A stretch of 35,460 bases of DNA, taken from an uncultured Faecalibacterium sp. (GTDB lineage: Bacteria; Bacillota; Clostridia; Oscillospirales; Ruminococcaceae). The notes beneath the pieces are model-generated. The model had not been told where the DNA came from. It made no database searches and saw only the letters and a program-made list of their open reading frames with translations. Below are positions 31,979 through 35,460 of this stretch, piece after piece. Both the position numbers and the translations under genes were made by a program. The DNA lies in assembly GCA_934540955.1 (NCBI GenBank), contig CAKTCY010000017.1, positions 1-35,460 of the forward strand, written 5' to 3'. Position 1 is the stretch's first letter; every line of letters begins with the position of its first letter.

Positions 31979-32267
31979 AGCAGGTTCCCCCATATCTTGG
32001 CAAAAGCCTTACAATTTGTAAAATTCAAGTCGGAATTATGACAATTTTTTGAACCGGAAATTGTCCGCTTTTGCAATTTCCTCCAACATCATTTTGACGA
32101 ATGTTAAAATATGTTGAAAACCCGCGCCGCCTCCGCGCAAGGCAGATGTTGCAGCGTATATGGATTTTTGTCTCCAAGCGCAGAGCATTTCTGCCGCAGC
32201 CGCATCAGCCGCCTTGTGCCGTGCCCGTTCCGCAGCCACTCTATGCAAGAAAAAGCGCCTGTTCGGA

Positions 32268-32296
32268 TTGATTTTAGACGCAGTTTGGGGTATACT
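32268..32296 (+). promoter_or_regulatory. Promoter of fba
   Basis: TTGATT (32268-32273), a 17-base spacer and TATACT (32291-32296) lie 82 bases before the ATG. The leader can fold, with GGGCTC (32305) facing GAGCC (32342). Confidence 0.75.
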
Positions 32297-32377
32297 AGCC
32301 ATGTGGGCTCGTTAAACCATGCACAATGTTGTGTGTGGCAGAGCCGGAACCCCGATAATTTTTGGAGGTAATGAATA

Positions 32378-33241
32378 ATGTTGGTAAATGCAACCGAAAT
32401 GCTGCTCAAGGCACGCGATGGCCACTACGGTGTGCCGCAGTTCAACATCAATAATCTGGAGTGGACCAAGGCTGTCCTGACCGCCTGCGAGGAAATGAAG
32501 AGCCCCGTCATTCTGGGTGTTTCCGAGGGTGCAGGTAAGTACATGACCGGTTTCAAGACTGTTGCCGCTATGGTCAGCGCCATGGTCGATTCCATGGGCA
32601 TCACCGTTCCCGTTGCTCTGCATCTGGACCACGGCACCTACGAGGGCTGCAAGGCCTGCGTTGAGGCTGGCTTCTCCTCCATCATGTTCGATGGCAGCCA
32701 CTACTCCATCGAGGAGAACGTGGAAAAGACCAAGGAACTGGTCGCTCTGGCACACGCTCATGGCATGAGCATCGAGGCCGAGGTCGGCTCCATCGGCGGC
32801 GTTGAGGACGGCGTTGTGGGCTCCGGCGAGATTGCTGATCCCGAGGAGTGCGCAAAGATCACCGCTCTGGGCATCGACTTCCTGGCTGCTGGTATCGGCA
32901 ACATCCACGGCGTCTACCCCGCAAACTGGAAGGGTCTGGACTTCGAGGCTCTGGACCGCATCCACAAGGCCACCAACAACATTCCTCTGGTCCTGCACGG
33001 CGGCACCGGCATCCCCGACGAGATGATCGCAAAGGCCATCAGCCTGGGCGTTTCCAAGATCAACATCAACACCGAGTGCCAGCTGGTGTTTGCTGAGGCC
33101 ACCCGCAAGTACATCGAAGAGGGCAAGGATCAGCAGGGCAAGGGCTTCGACCCCCGCAAGCTGCTGGCTCCCGGCGCAAAGGCCATCGAGGCCAAGTGCA
33201 AGGAGAAGATCGAGCTGTTCGGCTGCGCAGGCAAGGGCTAA
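32378..33241 (+). CDS. fba: Class II fructose-bisphosphate aldolase
   Basis: This 287-residue zinc-dependent aldolase of glycolysis cleaves fructose-1,6-bisphosphate to DHAP and glyceraldehyde-3-P. The metal and catalytic residues are in LHLDHGTYEGC (Asp84, His85), AEVGSIGGVEDG (Glu135), GIGNIHGVYP (His177) and LHGGTGIPDE (His207). The phosphate loop ININTECQ follows. Length is normal. TTTGGAGG precedes the ATG. Its codon choice appears more biased (GCT, GGC, CTG, AAG) than that of its neighbours, as expected for a highly expressed gene. It is monocistronic. Confidence 0.96.
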   Translation: MLVNATEMLLKARDGHYGVPQFNINNLEWTKAVLTACEEMKSPVILGVSEGAGKYMTGFKTVAAMVSAMVDSMGITVPVALHLDHGTYEGCKACVEAGFSSIMFDGSHYSIEENVEKTKELVALAHAHGMSIEAEVGSIGGVEDGVVGSGEIADPEECAKITALGIDFLAAGIGNIHGVYPANWKGLDFEALDRIHKATNNIPLVLHGGTGIPDEMIAKAISLGVSKININTECQLVFAEATRKYIEEGKDQQGKGFDPRKLLAPGAKAIEAKCKEKIELFGCAGKG

Positions 33242-33284
33242 GCTGAGGCTTGTATCGTAACCGGTACACCACCCAATAAAGTAT

Positions 33285-33330
33285 GCGGCCCCGCCGCACT
33301 GTTATGCACAGTGCAGCGGGGCCGCTTTTT
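33285..33330 (+). terminator. Terminator after fba
   Basis: GCGGCCCCGC...GCGGGGCCGC with an inner GCACTG/CAGTGC stem is followed by TTTTT. Confidence 0.9.
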
Positions 33331-34009
33331 ATTTTGAAATCCGATAATGCCCCACGATGTCGGTTCGTTTTTCCAGAATGTCCTGCTCGTAAGCCGTCTG
33401 CCATGGGTCATTGTGATGAATGATATAGGGCACGCCGTTTTTATTTCGCCGGTCGGACACGATGCCGATATGTCCTTCAAAGATCACAACATCGCCGCCC
33501 TGCCATTCCGCTATTTCCGAAGCATCTGTGGTCAAGGCAACCGCGGTGTGTGCAAAAAACACCTTCAGGTTTCGTACCCGCCGGAAATCTATGTTTTCAT
33601 CCGGCTCTGCCACCCTATAATCCTGTGGGTGCTCCCGGATATCTGCGTCCACGAGCACCTGCAGATCATATCCGGCATTCTTTAGCGCATAAGCAACTAC
33701 ATCGGTACAAACGCCATAACCATCGTCAGGATAACCGGTCTCATAATAGCGGCTTTTGTATTTTGGATGGGTGCTCACATAGACCAGTGCTCCGTTCAGA
33801 ATATCCAGCTGGTCATCTACACCGTCATCATCCCGATCCACGCTGCTATGAAGCTGCGGTATCCTGCCCTGATAGTCACCCTCAGGCCGGGACGCCGAGG
33901 TGTGCTGGTAATGTGTCAGCACATAAAATACGATGCTGCATAAAAGCAAAAGCGCCAGTACCGCTATATAATGCTTTGCTTTTTCCTTGCGGGTTCTGTC
34001 CGAACGCAT
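33329..34009 (-). CDS. Membrane-anchored DUF1287-family protein
   Basis: The 226-residue protein has a basic N-terminus and one membrane segment (about 14-32), then an extracellular domain. DRDDDGVDD (58-66) looks like a calcium-binding loop. The rest matches the DUF1287 layout: YYETGYPDDGYGVCTDVVAYALKNAGYDLQ with Cys101, DENIDFRRVRNLKVFF, GGDVVIFEGHIGIVSDRR with His180, PYIIHHN and GHYR. Cys and His in this order recall NlpC/P60-type papain-like amidases, so a cell-wall-linked hydrolase is possible; that is inference. It has lower GC and rarer codons than the genes to its left. Confidence 0.85.
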   Translation of the reverse strand: MRSDRTRKEKAKHYIAVLALLLLCSIVFYVLTHYQHTSASRPEGDYQGRIPQLHSSVDRDDDGVDDQLDILNGALVYVSTHPKYKSRYYETGYPDDGYGVCTDVVAYALKNAGYDLQVLVDADIREHPQDYRVAEPDENIDFRRVRNLKVFFAHTAVALTTDASEIAEWQGGDVVIFEGHIGIVSDRRNKNGVPYIIHHNDPWQTAYEQDILEKRTDIVGHYRISK

Positions 34010-34054
34010 ATTCTCACCCTTTCTTGCTTTAAGGTATGCGGCTTCGCTTTTGCT

Positions 34055-34723
34055 TTATATGCGAGCGCTCAGACGCGGGTCTTTTCCATATCGCCAGAAA
34101 TGGATTGCATACAGTCCCACACCCAGAATCAAACAAAAAATCGAATAGCTAAGAATCGGAAGCCGTAGCAGTACAATCTTACCCGCAATCTGGGTAAAGA
34201 ACCAGCCCGTTCCATACAGAAGCACGATATAAAGCACCAGCCATGCAGCATATTTCAGCCAATGCTCTCGCGGCGGAAAGCCTACCTGCTCCATCATCCG
34301 GCGGAACAGTACGCAAAGCGCCGCCACTGCAACAACAAGCTGCATCAGATACCCTACGGAAAGTTCAAAAACCCAATTTCCAATTACCGGATAGAGCAGC
34401 AAGCCTTCCACGCCCCACTCAAAAAAGAAATACAGCGGTGCAAGATGCCAGAAATAATCTCCGGCTCTCAGTGTTTTCAAGCTTGGCCTGACCTCTTCCA
34501 CAAAGCTCTTTGCGTCCGAAATCGAATGAAACAGTTCCTGATTTTCCTTGTTGGCTTGGATGGCAATATCAAGCAAATCACTGCGCACCAGTTCGATACC
34601 ACAGAAGTCCCAGCAGACCCGGCGAAGATAGCGAATCACTTCTTTAAGCTGTGCCTGACTTTCTTCGGTCAGCAGCTTAGTACGCATCCGGTTTGTTTTT
34701 CGCAATGCAAAATACTTATTCAT
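34055..34723 (-). CDS. Four-helix membrane protein, partner of PadR (unknown function)
   Basis: I do not recognise a named family. The 222-residue product has a charged helical N-terminal half (to about residue 100, rich in Glu, Lys, Arg) and then four membrane helices in the second half (starting near WHLAPLYFFFEWG, VFELSVGYLMQLV, YAAWLVLYIVLLYG and ILSYSIFCLILGV). The start at 34723 has AAGGAGGAG upstream and overlaps the padR stop by 8 bases, so translation is coupled. Regulator plus small membrane protein is a common PadR arrangement. AT-richer than the core genes of the window. Confidence 0.75.
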   Translation of the reverse strand: MNKYFALRKTNRMRTKLLTEESQAQLKEVIRYLRRVCWDFCGIELVRSDLLDIAIQANKENQELFHSISDAKSFVEEVRPSLKTLRAGDYFWHLAPLYFFFEWGVEGLLLYPVIGNWVFELSVGYLMQLVVAVAALCVLFRRMMEQVGFPPREHWLKYAAWLVLYIVLLYGTGWFFTQIAGKIVLLRLPILSYSIFCLILGVGLYAIHFWRYGKDPRLSARI

Positions 34724-35048
34724 CTGGCTCCTCCTTAAATATTTTTTCCACCAGCTGGCAGAGTTGGCTCCAATCCTGCCGAAACTCAAGAAGCGCCTGC
34801 CGCCCTTCTTCCGTTACGATGTAATATTTTCGACTTGGTCCCTTGGGGGAAGGTCTGCGCTCTACCGTAACCTTTCCCTGCTGCTCCAAGCGCAATAGCA
34901 GCGGATAGAGCGTGCTTTCACTCAAGTCAGAAAATCCGACCTGCTTCAGGTGCATCACGATCTCATAGCCATAAGTCGGCTCTTGCGCAATCAATTTCAA
35001 GACGCAATATTCCAGAACGCCTTTTAAAAGCTGTGCATTGTTTTCCAT
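34716..35048 (-). CDS. PadR-family transcriptional regulator
   Basis: This 110-residue winged-helix regulator has the canonical PadR layout: LLKGVLEYCVLKLIAQEPTYGYEI, then SESTLYPLLLRLEQQGKV (recognition helix) and SPKGPSRKYYIVTEEGRQAL (wing), with a short C-terminal dimerisation helix. It is of the short PadR-s2 type. AAGGAGGACTT precedes the ATG. It overlaps the downstream membrane-protein gene. Inverted half-sites flank its own -10 element, indicating autoregulation. Confidence 0.95.
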   Translation of the reverse strand: MENNAQLLKGVLEYCVLKLIAQEPTYGYEIVMHLKQVGFSDLSESTLYPLLLRLEQQGKVTVERRPSPKGPSRKYYIVTEEGRQALLEFRQDWSQLCQLVEKIFKEEPDE

Positions 35049-35067
35049 AAGTCCTCCTTTCTGCTAG

Positions 35068-35106
35068 TATGTAATGCGTAGTAGTTTATCTACATTGTAT
35101 TACATA
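35068..35106. promoter_or_regulatory. Inverted half-sites (candidate PadR operator)
   Basis: TATGTAAT (35068-35075) and its exact complement ATTACATA (35099-35106) lie around the transcription start of padR; the second overlaps the -10 element. An inner GTAG...CTAC pair adds symmetry. Confidence 0.5.
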
Positions 35107-35122
35107 GTAGTATTTCTGTCAA
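35094..35122 (-). promoter_or_regulatory. Promoter of padR
   Basis: On the minus strand TTGACA (35122-35117), a 17-base spacer and TACAAT (35099-35094). Confidence 0.8.
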
Positions 35123-35173
35123 GTTTTAATCTATTAGCATTTCGACCAAAAAATATGCCATATTTTTATGCAA

Positions 35174-35205
35174 CAAAAAAGCCCTGAGACTTTCATCTCA
35201 GAGCT
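35174..35205 (-). terminator. Terminator after 5S rRNA
   Basis: AGCTCTGAGA and TCTCAGGGCT pair (one G-U) around TGAAAG, followed on the minus strand by TTTTTT. Confidence 0.85.
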
Positions 35206-35213
35206 TTCTGTTA

Positions 35214-35331
<118 letters not shown>

Positions 35332-35345
35332 GATTTGACTGAATC

Positions 35346-35374
35346 AGTATAACACATTTCTGTGTATCTGTCCA
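35346..35374 (-). promoter_or_regulatory. Promoter-like sequence directly upstream of 5S rRNA
   Basis: On the minus strand TGGACA (35374-35369), a 17-base spacer and TATACT (35351-35346), 15 bases before the 5S 5' end. This could permit separate transcription of the 5S gene. The remaining 35375-35460 is spacer with the short palindrome GACTTTTAAGTC and no ORF. Confidence 0.55.
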
Positions 35375-35460
35375 GTATTTTTCAGAAGGACGTGCCTTCA
35401 AAACTGAATAATCACTGCTAACATTTTTTCGTTGACTTAAAAGTCTCAAGCGAATTGTGG

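Noticed and set aside
32111..32371. 86-codon plus-strand ORF in the gap before fba
   Set aside because: Runs through the fba promoter and leader, no ribosome site, no resemblance to a protein family.
35341..35460. 3' end of 23S rRNA
   Set aside because: No conserved 23S terminal sequence is recognisable; only spacer-like DNA is visible.

Overview
The window looks like chromosomal DNA of a moderately GC-rich anaerobic Firmicute of the Oscillospirales/Ruminococcaceae, most likely Faecalibacterium or a close relative. This is inferred from the ylxM-ffh-rpsP-KH-rimM order, a thiW-thiM-thiE-thiC operon, a cellobiose phosphorylase locus, sigma-A-type promoters with 17-base spacers, and many short palindromic intergenic elements. 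The genus is an inference from overall character, not from a marker gene alignment. I see no phage, transposase, CRISPR array or tRNA gene.

Layout. 1-2700 (minus): SRP/ribosome operon, from a consensus promoter through ylxM, ffh, rpsP, the KH gene and the start of rimM, with a 124-base inverted-repeat-bounded element in the rimM leader. 2760-5103 (plus): a cysteine-synthase-like protein that lacks the PLP lysine, then a MATE exporter. 5339-7693 (minus): tsaE, tsaB, rpiB, upp. 7779-8999 (minus): a secreted protein with a caspase/gingipain-like His-Gly...Cys pair, divergent from a FtsW/RodA gene. 10589-11937 (minus): a two-gene ABC importer without its binding protein. 12067-13852 (plus): brnQ with a 10-base-arm operator on its promoter, then a peptide-deformylase-like gene. 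14253-21691: a cellobiose/cello-oligosaccharide locus, with lacI, binding protein and two permeases (minus) divergent from cellobiose phosphorylase (plus), and a shared 16-base candidate operator at both promoters. 22175-26388 (plus): thiamine operon with a canonical TPP riboswitch, a terminator, then a second TPP-like RNA whose conserved ACCUG sits inside another terminator, then thiW, thiM, thiE and thiC. 26505-27962 (plus): AGCS-type amino-acid/Na+ symporter. 28035-31586 (minus): a degenerate P-type-ATPase-like membrane protein and an RlmB/TrmH-type rRNA methyltransferase. 31587-32377: a gene-free stretch with clustered DnaA-box matches and a 19-base inverted repeat. 32378-33241 (plus): class II fructose-bisphosphate aldolase. 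33329-35048 (minus): a DUF1287 protein and a PadR regulator with its membrane partner. 35214-35331 (minus): 5S rRNA with its own promoter-like sequence.

A dispersed element recurs at 5109, 10541, 13878, 21796 and 26391. It has a common outer end (roughly ACGATTT-GAATG-GCTCCGC-GCTCTG) and modular inner hairpins. Two copies are complete with about 50-base imperfect terminal inverted repeats, one has been split by an inserted palindromic block, and one supplies the stop codon of an ABC ATPase gene. The best leads in the window are the tandem thiamine RNAs, this repeat family, the DnaA-box cluster and three apparent pseudo-enzymes or variant enzymes (CysK-like, P-type-ATPase-like, deformylase-like).
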